64,000 bases of DNA, taken from the NCBI RefSeq assembly GCF_012273515.2, contig NZ_CP050975.2:1054001-1118000 (forward strand), given 5' to 3'. This stretch comes from Streptomyces sp. RPA4-2 (lineage in GTDB: Bacteria; Actinomycetota; Actinomycetes; Streptomycetales; Streptomycetaceae). Below the pieces are notes generated by a model, which did no database searches, was not told the DNA's origin, and saw only the letters and a program-made list of their open reading frames with translations. Position 1 is the stretch's first letter; the number at the start of each line of letters is the position of its first letter. A program made the translations under genes and the position numbers. This document shows positions 1 to 8,553 of this stretch, one piece after another.

Positions 1-372
1 TACCTGGGTCAGAAGGCCTGGTTCAAGAACCCCAAGGCCCACCCGACGGCGGTGAGCACGTCGGGGCAGGTCATCACGCCCAAGTCGGGTCTCACGGACA
101 TCCCGGTGTACGGACGTGCCTACCCGGAGAAGGGGGCGTACCCGGCGGGCATCCCCGTCCAGACGGTGTCCCCGCTGTCGTACAAGCTCCTCGCGGGGCA
201 GAAGTACGTGGCCGGTGACAAGGTGCCGGGTGAGTACTTCTACTCGCCGACCTTCGACACGACGTCGCACAAGGTCGTGACCGGCAAGGACATGTACTAC
301 GAGATCCAGTTCGGGCACCGAGTCGAGTTCGTGAGGGCGGCGGATGTGGAGGTGACGCGCTCGCACTCCTAG
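1..372 (+). CDS. C-terminal part of a probable N-acetylmuramoyl-L-alanine amidase
   Basis: The reading frame is open from the first base, so only about the last 123 residues are present and the start lies left of the window. The visible part begins YLGQKAWFKNP and ends in an SH3-like beta domain with IPVYGRAYPEKGAYPAGIPVQ and later YYEIQFGHRVEFVRAADV. From memory this tail closely resembles Streptomyces secreted cell-wall amidases that end in such a wall-binding domain. The catalytic domain cannot be seen, so the enzyme name is an inference; another secreted wall-binding protein is possible. A strong hairpin follows 22 bases after the stop. Confidence 0.5.
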   Translation, partial: YLGQKAWFKNPKAHPTAVSTSGQVITPKSGLTDIPVYGRAYPEKGAYPAGIPVQTVSPLSYKLLAGQKYVAGDKVPGEYFYSPTFDTTSHKVVTGKDMYYEIQFGHRVEFVRAADVEVTRSHS

Positions 373-394
373 CGGCGGCACACCCGACCGCCCC

Positions 395-429
395 GGGGGC
401 CGGATCCGCGTACTGCGGATCCGGCCCCC
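395..429 (+). terminator. Intrinsic terminator after the amidase gene
   Basis: A perfect 15-bp inverted repeat (arms 395-409 and 415-429, loop gtact) follows the stop codon. There is no T tract, which is usual for Streptomyces terminators. Confidence 0.8.
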
Positions 430-553
430 GCGCCGTCTCTCCGTCCGGCGGCGGAATTCCTCGCCATGACCGGCGTGTTGCTCTGATGATCGCCGGCCGT
501 TCCGGTTGGGAACTGGCGTTCGACAGAGATGTCGTCAACGATGGAGGAGCCCC

Positions 554-1573
554 GTGCCACAGACCTCGACCCCCTTGCGGAAGCTGGGCTTCCTGACCAT
601 CGGGTTGTTCGACGAGGCCGACCCCCGGCGGGGCCACGAGTCGACGCTGGAGATCATCGCGCTGGGTGAGCGGCTGGGCTTCGACAGCGCGTGGGTGCGT
701 CACCGGCATCTGCAGTACGGCATCTCCTCCCCCGTCGCCGTCCTGGCCGCGGCCTCGCAGCGCACCAGCCGGATCGAGCTCGGGACCGCGGTCATCCCGG
801 TGGGCTGGGAGAACCCTCTGCGGCTGGCCGAGGACCTGGCGACCGTCGACCTGCTGTCAGGGGGCCGCCTGAATCCGGGTGTCAGCGTCGGGCCGCCGAT
901 GCATTTCGACCAGGTCAGGCACGCGCTCTATCCCGACACCGCGGAGGCGGAGGACTTCGGCTACAGCCGCGTGGAGCGGCTGCTGGACTTCGTGCGCGGC
1001 ACTCCGGCCACCGACTTCAGCGGTGTCGAGGGCATCGAGGTCTTCTCCGACCGCGTCCAGCCGCAGGCGCCCGGCCTCGGCGACCGCATGTGGTACGGCG
1101 GCGGCAGCCTGCGGTCCGCGCGGTGGGCGGGAGAGCACGGCATGAACCTTCTGACCAGCAGTGTCGTCAAGGCGGAGGAGTCGGAGGACTTCGCCGAGGT
1201 GCAGCTGTCCCACATCCGGACCTTCCGTGCCCACCACCCCGACCGCGACCGGGCCCGCGTCTCGCAGGGCCTCGTCGTGATCCCCACGGACAGCGCCACG
1301 CCCGAGCAGCGCAAGAAGTACGAGGAGTACGCGCGGGGGCGCACACCGCGTACCGCGACGCCGCAGGGTCCGGCCCGGATGATGTTCGCGCCCGACCTGG
1401 TCGGCACCTCGGACGAGATCGCCGAACGTCTCTACGCCCACGCCGCGTTCCAGGAGGTCGACGAGGTGGCGTTCGCGCTGCCCTTCACCTTCGCGCACGA
1501 GGACTACGTCCAGATCCTCACGGACATGGCCCACAGGCTCGGCCCCGCACTGGGCTGGCGGCCGGCCGACTGA
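554..1573 (+). CDS. LLM-class flavin-dependent oxidoreductase (luciferase-like monooxygenase)
   Basis: A 339-residue protein of the bacterial luciferase / F420-dependent oxidoreductase fold, which uses FMN or F420 in a TIM barrel. Visible family features are an N-terminal beta strand LGFLTIGLFDE, the segment SRIELGTAVIPVGWENPLRLAED, the VDLLSGGRLNPGVSVG turn and MWYGGGSLRSARWAGEHGMNL near the middle. The GTG at 554 is chosen because GGAGGAG lies just upstream; an in-frame start at 506 would add residues unlike the family. The substrate cannot be deduced. It stands alone and converges on the next gene across a shared hairpin. Confidence 0.85.
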   Translation: MPQTSTPLRKLGFLTIGLFDEADPRRGHESTLEIIALGERLGFDSAWVRHRHLQYGISSPVAVLAAASQRTSRIELGTAVIPVGWENPLRLAEDLATVDLLSGGRLNPGVSVGPPMHFDQVRHALYPDTAEAEDFGYSRVERLLDFVRGTPATDFSGVEGIEVFSDRVQPQAPGLGDRMWYGGGSLRSARWAGEHGMNLLTSSVVKAEESEDFAEVQLSHIRTFRAHHPDRDRARVSQGLVVIPTDSATPEQRKKYEEYARGRTPRTATPQGPARMMFAPDLVGTSDEIAERLYAHAAFQEVDEVAFALPFTFAHEDYVQILTDMAHRLGPALGWRPAD

Positions 1574-1583
1574 ACGCGGTGGT

Positions 1584-1605
1584 CCGGCCCCGCTGCGGGA
1601 GCCGG
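1584..1605. terminator. Bidirectional terminator between convergent genes
   Basis: CCGGC-CCC (1584-1591) pairs with GGG-A-GCCGG (up to 1605) around a GCTGC loop with one bulged A, in the 36-base gap between two convergent stop codons. Confidence 0.5.
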
Positions 1606-1609
1606 CGGC

Positions 1610-2107
1610 TCAGCCCTGCTGGAAGAGCTCCGGCGGCAGCGGCTTGAGCAGCGCGTACAGGTCGTCGGTGATGGGACGGTCCCAGGCGGCGATGGTCACC
1701 AGCACGTTGTCACTGCGGTCGAACTGCACGCAGGAGATCCGGGTCTCGGAGAGCTTGAGACGGCGCACGATGAGGAGGTTGTCACCCTGCATCACCGGCA
1801 TGTCCTCGACCCCGGTGACGGTGACCTCCTCGTCGTTCTCCAGCGCCAGGAGCAGCTGGGCCACCTCGAACGGGATCTCCGCCTCCTCGACCTCCCGGGC
1901 CGGCGAACCCTCGGGCATATTGCCGATGATCATCGCCGGGCCGCGCCCGCCGAAGAGGTCGTAGCGCAGGAAGACACCCTGACAGCTGCCGTCGGGAGCG
2001 GGCAGCAGGCCCGCGCCGAGATTGCCCGGCCAGTCGCCCGGATCCATGGCCAGAACGTCGAAGTCGGGACCGGCGGGCGTGGCGCTGCGGCGGCGGAGGA
2101 AGGACAT
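1610..2107 (-). CDS. Conserved hypothetical protein
   Basis: A 165-residue soluble acidic protein beginning MSFLRRRSATPAGPDFDVL and ending LLKPLPPELFQQG. I recognise it as a type of small hypothetical protein common in Streptomyces but know no function. No signal peptide, membrane segment or metal motif is visible. The ATG at 2107 is chosen because the frame further upstream runs into the preceding regulator gene and encodes low-complexity Arg/Pro/Ser sequence. It lies 58 bases after the LAL regulator on the same strand and could be read from the same transcript. Confidence 0.7.
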   Translation of the reverse strand: MSFLRRRSATPAGPDFDVLAMDPGDWPGNLGAGLLPAPDGSCQGVFLRYDLFGGRGPAMIIGNMPEGSPAREVEEAEIPFEVAQLLLALENDEEVTVTGVEDMPVMQGDNLLIVRRLKLSETRISCVQFDRSDNVLVTIAAWDRPITDDLYALLKPLPPELFQQG

Positions 2108-2165
2108 GCCGCAATGGTACGTGTCCGGCCGCCGGCCGGGGCCCGGGGGCGCCTCCCGCGCGGGG

Positions 2166-5075
2166 CTAGGCGGGCGGCTGTTCGCCCAGCGCCGCCGCCA
2201 GTCCCGTACGGTCCGTGCCCACCTTCCGGTAGACCGCCGACAGGAGCCGGACGACGGACTGCTCGTCGGTGTGCAGTTCCCCGGCGACCTGGTCCGCGGT
2301 GCGGCCCCGGGCGGTGAGCACGGCCGCCGTGCGTTCCCGGGCGGTGAGCGTGTCCGTCTCGGTGCTGTGCAGTCTGCGTGGGCGCAGCCCGGCGGCCGCC
2401 AGCTCGTCACGGGCCTCTTCGACGAGCCCGTCCGCGCCGCACTGCACGGCCGCGTCGAGCCCTCGGTAGAGATGTTCGGCGGCTTCCTTGGGGCGGCCCG
2501 AGCGGCGCAGCTCGGTGCCCAGGGCGACCAGGGCGCACGCGAGTTCGTACGCGGCCGGGGAGCGTTCGAGGTGGCTCACGGACTCTTCGAGGAGTTTGAC
2601 GCGGGTCGAGCCGGAGGAGACCTCGGCGGCGGCTCGCAGTGCCTGGCCGACGGCCGAGGGGGCACCGTACTGGCGGGCGCGCTGTACCGCTTCGAGCGCC
2701 GTGGCGACGGCGCGGTCCGGTGCGTCGTGGCTCTCGGCGCGGGCCAGGTGGAGCTGCCACGGGCACCAGGAGGGGTTGCGGATGCCGCGCGGGTCGAGGC
2801 GGCGGCCGGCCGCCGCCAGCTCGGCGGCCGCGTCCTTGGTGAGCCCGCGGGCGAGCAGCAGTTGGCCGTACACGATCTGGGCGTCGGGGAAGGTCACGGC
2901 GGCGGGGAAGGGCGCCCCGAACGCGTACTCCTCGGCGGTCCGCGCCGCCTCGGCGACCCGGCGGCGGGCCAGCAGGATCTCGACGAGGGTGGCGACCGCG
3001 TACCAGTGGACGGGGGTGCCGGGCCCGACGCGCTCGGCGAGCCGGAGGCCGGCGCGGACGAAGTCCTCGGCCTCGGCGAGCCGGCCGCGGCGGTAGCGGA
3101 CGTACGCGAGGATCGTGTAGCCGAAGGAGAGGTGGGCGCCGTGCCAGCCCTGGCTCTCGAAGTCGGCGATGCCGGCGGCGAACAGTTCCTCGGTGCGGCC
3201 CGGGCGGTCCGCGTACATGAAGGTGAGGGCGACGAGGATGGGCACTTCGAAGCCGCGGTCGGCCTCGGCCCAGCCCAGGCCGCCGGCGAGGGCGCGCTCG
3301 GCGTGCTCCAGTGCGACGTGGGCGGGCTCGCCGCGCAGCGTGGCGTCCCAGGCGCGCAGGCCGATGACATACCGCTCGGTGAGGTCGCGGCCGGTCAGGC
3401 GGTCGGCGAGGCGGGTCAGCCGGCGCGAACGGGCGGGCGAGTCGGGCTCGTCGGCCCGGAAGGCGTCCCACATGAACTGCTCGGACTGCATGCGCAGCCT
3501 TACCCGGGCGTCCGCGGTCATCCGGCTCTCCCGGGCGAGCGTCTCGGAGGCCTCGGCGAGCCGGTCGCTGTGGGCGAGGACCTGGGAGAGCCGGTAGACG
3601 ACGTTGTGGCGCAGCTCGGGGTCGGTGATGGGTTCCTCGAGGGCGGCCCGGAGGTGGTTGACGGTGGTCGCGGGTTCGGTGAGCAGGGAGGCGCAGCCCA
3701 GTTCGTACAGGACGGCCGCGCGCTCCTCGAAGGGCGGGGGTTCGCGCAGCGCGCGGGCGAGGTAGCGGCGGGCCGCGTCGGGGGCGCCGGCGCGCTGGGT
3801 CTCACGGGCGGCGGCGCGCAGTTGCTGGACGACCCAGACGTCGCCGTCGGGGTGGCTCTCCATGAGGTGGCGGGCGGCGGCTGAGGGGCCGAGTCCCTCG
3901 TTGATCACACACCACGCGGCCTGGCCGTGCAGGGCCACGCGGACGCCGCCGGGGATGGCGCGGTAGACGGCGGTGGCGACCAGTGGGTGCACGAACTCCA
4001 GGGTGTCGGCGCCGGTGAGGATCCGGGCGCCGCGCAGGGCGTCCGCCGCGTCGGCGGCCTCCTCGGATCCGAGTCCGGCGACGGCCGCGGCCAGGGGCGG
4101 GGGGATCTCCGTGCCGAGCACGGCACAGGCCCAGGCGAAGCGGACGGTGGAGGTGCCCAGGCGTTCGAGGCGGGCGATCAGGCCGCTGCCCTTGACGGCG
4201 GCGGCGAGGTCGCGCAGCAGGTGGGCGCCGGCCTCCGTCGGGACCAGCCCGCGGTCGCGCACCTTCGCGGTCAGTTCCACCGCCTCGAAGGGGTTGCCCG
4301 CCGTGACCGCCCAGCACTCCCGGCAGAACGCGTCGTCGGCCTGGGCGCCGAGGTCCTCGCGCACCAGCCGTGCGACGGCGGCGGCGCTGAGCGGTTCGAG
4401 GTCGACGGGCCGCTGGCCCGCGCGCCCCGGCAGGACCCTGAACGACTCGGCATGGTCCGGGAGTTCGTCGGGCCGGTAGCCGACGACGAGGAGCAGCGGG
4501 AGTTCCTCGGCGCGGGGTGCGAAGGCGGCGAGCCAGCTCAGCGACTCGGGGTCGGCCCAGTGCGCGTCGTCGAGGACGAGCACCATCGGGGCGCGCTGCA
4601 CGGCGAGGTGGGTGAGGACCCAGTCGAGGCCGGCGCGCAGGCCCTGCTGGTCGGGCGGAGCACCCTCCGAGGCGGCGCACAGGCCGAGCGCGGGTCCGAC
4701 GATGGCGTACCAACTGCCGAGCGAGGCGCGGAGCTCGGCCTCCGAGAATCCGGCGAGGTGCGGCTGCAGGAGCTGGCGGGCGACGTGGAAGGCGACGCGC
4801 TGCTCCTGCTCGCCGCCGCGTGCGGACAGTACGGTGCATCCCTTGGCGGCGGCGCGCCGCCGCACCTCGGCGAGGAGGGTCGTCTTGCCGATCCCGGCGC
4901 GTCCGGCGAAGGCGAGGAGCGCGCCGCGGGGCCGCTCGGGCGCTTCCGACCCGTCCCTGCGCAGACCGGTGAGCTCGCTCAACGCCTCCTCGACAGCGGC
5001 GAGTTCACTCTCCCGTTCGAAGAGAGTCCTTCTGCTGCGTACGCTGCGCTGTGCCATCCTCCACCCCCTGGCCAC
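2166..5075 (-). CDS. LuxR-family (LAL-type) ATP-binding transcriptional regulator
   Basis: A 969-residue MalT/LAL-type regulator. Order of parts: an N-terminal AAA/NB-ARC-like ATPase with Walker A GRAGIGKT at residues 58-65 and Walker B VLVLDDAHWAD near 164-174; a long TPR-like helical middle; and a C-terminal LuxR-type helix-turn-helix in about the last 65 residues (LTARERTAAVLTARGRTADQ). The family integrates a ligand or partner signal with ATP binding to activate transcription, often of secondary-metabolism genes. The start is uncertain: GTG 5075 is used, while ATG 5057 sits directly against a GGAGG. It diverges from the tautomerase/exporter genes across a 468-base gap, but a regulatory link is unproven. 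Confidence 0.9.
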   Translation of the reverse strand: MARGWRMAQRSVRSRRTLFERESELAAVEEALSELTGLRRDGSEAPERPRGALLAFAGRAGIGKTTLLAEVRRRAAAKGCTVLSARGGEQEQRVAFHVARQLLQPHLAGFSEAELRASLGSWYAIVGPALGLCAASEGAPPDQQGLRAGLDWVLTHLAVQRAPMVLVLDDAHWADPESLSWLAAFAPRAEELPLLLVVGYRPDELPDHAESFRVLPGRAGQRPVDLEPLSAAAVARLVREDLGAQADDAFCRECWAVTAGNPFEAVELTAKVRDRGLVPTEAGAHLLRDLAAAVKGSGLIARLERLGTSTVRFAWACAVLGTEIPPPLAAAVAGLGSEEAADAADALRGARILTGADTLEFVHPLVATAVYRAIPGGVRVALHGQAAWCVINEGLGPSAAARHLMESHPDGDVWVVQQLRAAARETQRAGAPDAARRYLARALREPPPFEERAAVLYELGCASLLTEPATTVNHLRAALEEPITDPELRHNVVYRLSQVLAHSDRLAEASETLARESRMTADARVRLRMQSEQFMWDAFRADEPDSPARSRRLTRLADRLTGRDLTERYVIGLRAWDATLRGEPAHVALEHAERALAGGLGWAEADRGFEVPILVALTFMYADRPGRTEELFAAGIADFESQGWHGAHLSFGYTILAYVRYRRGRLAEAEDFVRAGLRLAERVGPGTPVHWYAVATLVEILLARRRVAEAARTAEEYAFGAPFPAAVTFPDAQIVYGQLLLARGLTKDAAAELAAAGRRLDPRGIRNPSWCPWQLHLARAESHDAPDRAVATALEAVQRARQYGAPSAVGQALRAAAEVSSGSTRVKLLEESVSHLERSPAAYELACALVALGTELRRSGRPKEAAEHLYRGLDAAVQCGADGLVEEARDELAAAGLRPRRLHSTETDTLTARERTAAVLTARGRTADQVAGELHTDEQSVVRLLSAVYRKVGTDRTGLAAALGEQPPA

Positions 5076-5543
5076 GGTGGTGCGTCCTGCGCGGGGAGCG
5101 GGTGCGCACCGTGACCTCCAGGCACCTCAGCGTACGCCGATAGCGCCTTCCAGGGAGCCCTTCCGGCCGCTGACGAGCGGATCTTTCGTCAATTCCGTGC
5201 GGCGGACGCGGACTTCCCTTCCCGTGGGGTTGACGGACCCCGCGCACGCCGTTCCGGCGGGCCGGCGAACACTTCGGCGAGCGGCATGTTCACGTGCCGA
5301 CACGGGGACCTCTGATCCCCGCTTGATCGCCGTCCTCGATCACGGATCCCCCGTCCCCGAGGACGGCACGGGGTCCGGGCGTTTCGGCGATCCGGGACGC
5401 ATCACGATTCGTGATCGGTGCCAGATCGGATTGCGTCTTGGACAGTCCCCGGCCCGGTGTTGGACTGGATCCGCGGCGGTTCCCCGGCCCTGAGGCCCGG
5501 GACCGTACGGCATCAGTTCAACCTCGATCCACCGGAGAAGACC
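5076..5543. other. Divergent intergenic region, LAL regulator / tautomerase
   Basis: No credible gene. It holds a 9-bp inverted repeat (arms 5330-5338 and 5358-5366, CCGTCCTCG / CGAGGACGG) and a perfect LysR-type palindrome at 5401-5415. Promoters for both flanking genes are expected here but no convincing -35/-10 pair could be assigned. Confidence 0.6.
5401..5415. promoter_or_regulatory. Candidate LysR-type operator (T-N11-A palindrome)
   Basis: ATCACGATTCGTGAT is a perfect 7-bp inverted repeat around one T and contains the T-N11-A core typical of LysR regulator boxes. It lies 129 bases ahead of the tautomerase start, in a cluster that includes a LysR gene at 7354. The assignment to that regulator is inference. 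Confidence 0.55.
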
Positions 5544-5741
5544 ATGCCTCTCATCCACGTGCAGCAGACCCCCGGCAAGACCGCCGAGCAGAAGGCCCAG
5601 CTGGTCCGTGACCTGACCGACGCGTATGTGCGGGCCACCGGCAGCAAGCCGGAGAGTGTGTGGGTGACGGTGCAGGAGATCGGTACCGACAGCTGGTCGA
5701 TCGCCGGCGAGACGCTCGCGGCCCGAGCCGCCAGGCGCTGA
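5544..5741 (+). CDS. 4-oxalocrotonate tautomerase family protein
   Basis: A 65-residue protein starting MPLIHVQQTPGKTAEQKAQL. The proline directly after Met is the catalytic base of the tautomerase superfamily once Met is removed, and the length fits the 60-80-residue 4-OT subunits, which assemble as hexamers. ATG 5544 has GGAG six bases upstream. The C-terminal part (VWVTVQEIGTDSWSIAGETL) is also family-like. Members ketonise enols or dehalogenate; the substrate here is unknown. It is followed after 146 bases by an exporter on the same strand and preceded by a LysR-type palindrome, so it may belong to an inducible detoxification unit. Confidence 0.85.
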   Translation: MPLIHVQQTPGKTAEQKAQLVRDLTDAYVRATGSKPESVWVTVQEIGTDSWSIAGETLAARAARR

Positions 5742-5818
5742 CCCCACGGACCCGCCGGACGTCCTCGGCAGGACGGCGCCCGGACTCCCCGATCGGGCCG
5801 GACGGCCGGGGCGGAGAT

Positions 5819-5845
5819 CGCCCGGACGCCGGCCCCCTCCGGGCG
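5819..5845 (+). terminator. Possible hairpin between tautomerase and exporter
   Basis: CGCCCGGA (5819-5826) and TCCGGGCG (5838-5845) form an 8-bp stem with an 11-base loop, 26 bases before the exporter's ribosome binding site. It could be a terminator or a partial attenuator. Confidence 0.35.
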
Positions 5846-5887
5846 GGTCCGCCCCCGGCCCACTCTTGACCAAGGAAGTCGTCCGTC

Positions 5888-7171
5888 ATGAAGACCGCAT
5901 CGACACGCACGCCCTACGCGCTCCTGCTCGCCGTTCTGTGCTCGTTGAACGCCGGTGGGCTGTTTGCCTCCGACATCAATCTGCCGGGTGTGCCGGCCAC
6001 CGCGCACGCCTTTCACACCCCGGTCGCGTCCGTGCAATGGACGTTCAGCGCGTTCATGATCGGCATCGCGGTCTCCCAGGCGGTCTACGGGCCGGTTTCG
6101 GACGCGTACGGACGCAAGGGCGTCATCGTCTCCGGGCTCGGACTGTTCGTCGTGGCCTCGCTGGTGTGCGCGGTGGCGCCCACGGTCGAGGTGTTCGGCG
6201 CCGGCCGGCTCCTCCAGGCACTGGGCGCCGGGTCGGGCATGGTCCTCGGCCGGGCCGTGATCAGCGACCTGTACGAGGAGAGGGACGCGGCCCGGATGTT
6301 CGCCACGGTCATGCCGATCGTGGGTGTCTCCCCGTCCGTCGCTCCCCTGGTGGGCGGCTATCTGACCACGTACGTCTCCTGGCGCGCGGCGTTTGTGGTG
6401 ACCGCCCTGCTCGGCCTGGTGACGCTGGTCGTGATGATCACCTCGATCCCCGAGAGCCTGCCGCCGGAGCGGCGCAGCAAGCACCTCGGCACCACGCTGA
6501 GGGGCTATCCGAAGCTGCTGACCCGTCCGCTGTTCTGGGCGTACACGATCAACCTGGCGGTGGCGTACGGCGGTTACTTCGGCTACCTGGCCGCCTCCCC
6601 GCTCGTCTTCGAGAAGATGGGCCTGGCCACCCAGACCACCAGTTACTGCTACATCACCGTCTCGATCGCGTACGTCGCGGGCAACCTGACCTCGCGCACC
6701 CTGGTCCGCGCGCGGCCTGTCGACCGACTGCTGTGGATGGGCCACGGATTCTTTCTCGCCGGTGCGCTGATGATGCTCGGTCTGGGGCTGAGCGGGGCCG
6801 GCCGGCCCTGGGGTCTGCTGGTCCTGGTGTTCATGCCGGTGATGACCTTCGGCAACGGCTTCCTGCTGCCGTTGTCGATGAGTGCGGGGGTGACGACTTT
6901 CCGCTCGACGGCGGGATCGGCGTCCGGCCTGATGGGCGCCCTCCAGTTGCTGGCCGCCTCACTGGGAATCTTCCTCTCCAGCCGACTGCCGGCGGGCGAC
7001 CTCTCCGCCCTGGGCTGGTTCGTCGTGGCCGCCGCGGTTCTGGGAACGGTCGCCTTCGCTTTCTTCCTTTCCCTGGCGGCGCGGCGGCCCTCCACTCCGC
7101 AAAGGCATGACGGCGAATTCCGCGGCGCCGGTGCGGAGGCCGGTGATCTGCAGGGAGTTACCGCCGACTGA
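5888..7171 (+). CDS. MFS drug-efflux transporter, Bcr/CflA type
   Basis: A 427-residue integral membrane protein with about twelve hydrophobic segments. The MFS motif A between helices 2 and 3 is clear (GPVSDAYGRKG, residues 68-78). The early SDINLPGVPATAHAF and the later GAGSGMVLGRAVISDLYEE match the Bcr/CflA (DHA1) proton-coupled efflux group. ATG 5888 is preceded by AAGGAAG. Between a tautomerase and a LysR gene it is probably an inducible exporter of a small organic compound, perhaps the product or toxic substrate of the neighbouring pathway; that link is inferred from position only. Confidence 0.88.
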   Translation: MKTASTRTPYALLLAVLCSLNAGGLFASDINLPGVPATAHAFHTPVASVQWTFSAFMIGIAVSQAVYGPVSDAYGRKGVIVSGLGLFVVASLVCAVAPTVEVFGAGRLLQALGAGSGMVLGRAVISDLYEERDAARMFATVMPIVGVSPSVAPLVGGYLTTYVSWRAAFVVTALLGLVTLVVMITSIPESLPPERRSKHLGTTLRGYPKLLTRPLFWAYTINLAVAYGGYFGYLAASPLVFEKMGLATQTTSYCYITVSIAYVAGNLTSRTLVRARPVDRLLWMGHGFFLAGALMMLGLGLSGAGRPWGLLVLVFMPVMTFGNGFLLPLSMSAGVTTFRSTAGSASGLMGALQLLAASLGIFLSSRLPAGDLSALGWFVVAAAVLGTVAFAFFLSLAARRPSTPQRHDGEFRGAGAEAGDLQGVTAD

Positions 7172-7353
7172 AGGTAATCAGGGCAGTGAATAAATACCTG
7201 CGCCGATGAATGAAACCGCACAACTGCGAGAGCGGGCCCGCCCGGTGGCGGGTGCCGTCGACCGGTGTGCGAGGATTCTCCCGCGGCGATCCCGCGAGCA
7301 TGAATGTTTCACCGTTCAATAATAAGGATCGCCCTGATCGGTGGGGGGATCCC

Positions 7354-8256
7354 GTGGAACTGCGTCAGATTCAGTACTTCGTCACCGTTGCCGAGGAGCT
7401 GCATTTCGGCAGGGCGGCCGAGCGGCTGCACATCGGCCAGCCCGCGGTCAGCCAGCAGGTGCGCCGACTGGAGCGGGAGCTGGGCACCCAGCTCTTCGAC
7501 CGTTCCGGTCGCACCGTGACCCTCACCCCGGCCGGCCACGCCCTGCTGCCCGAGGGCCGCGAACTACTGAAGGCGCGGGACTCCTTCGCCGCCACGGCGC
7601 AACGGCTCACCACGCGGAGCGCCGCCGCCTTCCGCGTCGGCATCAGCTCCGCCCTGGGGCCCCGGCTGGACGACTTCCTGGACGCGCTGCCCGACCGCGG
7701 CGCCGGCACCCGCTTCGAGTTCCAGACCCTCGACGCCCGCACGCGCCTGGAAGAAGTAGGTGCCGGACGGCTGGACGCGGCCTTCGTCCGCGGCCTCGAA
7801 CACGCTCCTGGCCTGCGACTTCTCGGCCTCTGGCACGATCCGCTGCTGGTCGCGCTGCCCGCCGCGCACGCGCTGGCCGCACGCCACCGCCTGGAGCTGG
7901 CCGATCTGGCCGGGCTGCCCTTGCGCATCGCCTCCCGCGGGGAGAACGCGGTGCTCTTCGACACCGTCGTCGCCGCCTGCCGCGCAGCGGGTTTCGAGCC
8001 GACCTTCGGCCCGCCCTCCACCCGGCTCCAGGACACCCTCGCCGAGATCGGCGCGGGCGCGGCCGGCTGGACCCTGGTGTACCCGACAGCGGCCAACACG
8101 GTGTCCTCCCGCCGAATCTCCCTGCTTCCACTCATCGGGGATCCCCTCACCATCCGCATGTCGCTCGCCGTACGGGAAAACGCCGACCCGGTACGCCTGG
8201 AGTTGCTGACGGCAGCAAGTGCACGGGTTCGGCGGAAAGTCGCGGAGGAGAACTGA
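7354..8256 (+). CDS. LysR-family transcriptional regulator
   Basis: A 300-residue LTTR. The winged helix-turn-helix occupies about residues 1-60 (MELRQIQYFVTVAEELHFGR, then QPAVSQQVRRLERELGTQLF), followed by a substrate-binding co-inducer domain from about 90 to the end. GTG 7354 is chosen because the family almost always begins MELRQ and a purine-rich GGTGGGGGG precedes it. It sits between the exporter and the five-gene operon on the same strand and is the obvious candidate regulator of one or both. Possible targets are the T-N11-A palindrome at 5401 and the palindrome at 8476. Confidence 0.92.
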   Translation: MELRQIQYFVTVAEELHFGRAAERLHIGQPAVSQQVRRLERELGTQLFDRSGRTVTLTPAGHALLPEGRELLKARDSFAATAQRLTTRSAAAFRVGISSALGPRLDDFLDALPDRGAGTRFEFQTLDARTRLEEVGAGRLDAAFVRGLEHAPGLRLLGLWHDPLLVALPAAHALAARHRLELADLAGLPLRIASRGENAVLFDTVVAACRAAGFEPTFGPPSTRLQDTLAEIGAGAAGWTLVYPTAANTVSSRRISLLPLIGDPLTIRMSLAVRENADPVRLELLTAASARVRRKVAEEN

Positions 8257-8475
8257 GTGAGCGGACATGGCGAACTCTTTACCCTCTCGTTGATCTTCAC
8301 TTGAGGACATGCGATACGTTATGAACAGACGAACTTCCGGCTTACGCCTCGCCGATGTGCTTTCCGGCTGAAAAGTATGGGCAGTTGAACCGTGAAGTTC
8401 GCCAACGGGGTGATGTGATGTGGGATGCCGCTTGCGGAAAATCCCACCGGAATAACAGCGTGTTGAATCCCAGGC

Positions 8476-8503
8476 AATCCGTCGCGTCATGTCGCGACGG
8501 ATT
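8476..8503. promoter_or_regulatory. Long palindrome ahead of the five-gene operon
   Basis: AATCCGTCGCG (8476-8486) and CGCGACGGATT (8493-8503) are perfect 11-bp arms around TCATGT, 50 bases upstream of the first operon gene, in a 297-base gap of unusually low GC for this window. It could be an operator for the LysR or another regulator, or a late terminator of the LysR gene. Confidence 0.5.
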
Positions 8504-8553
8504 CACACGCGGCTGTCACCCCGCCAACTGCATGCGCCATACATGGAGGGGTA

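Noticed and set aside
2022..3884. A 620-codon open frame on the plus strand opposite the LAL regulator
   Set aside because: Low-complexity Gly/Ala/Arg/Val translation without any family motif; it is the antisense shadow of a high-GC gene with clear Walker and LuxR motifs.
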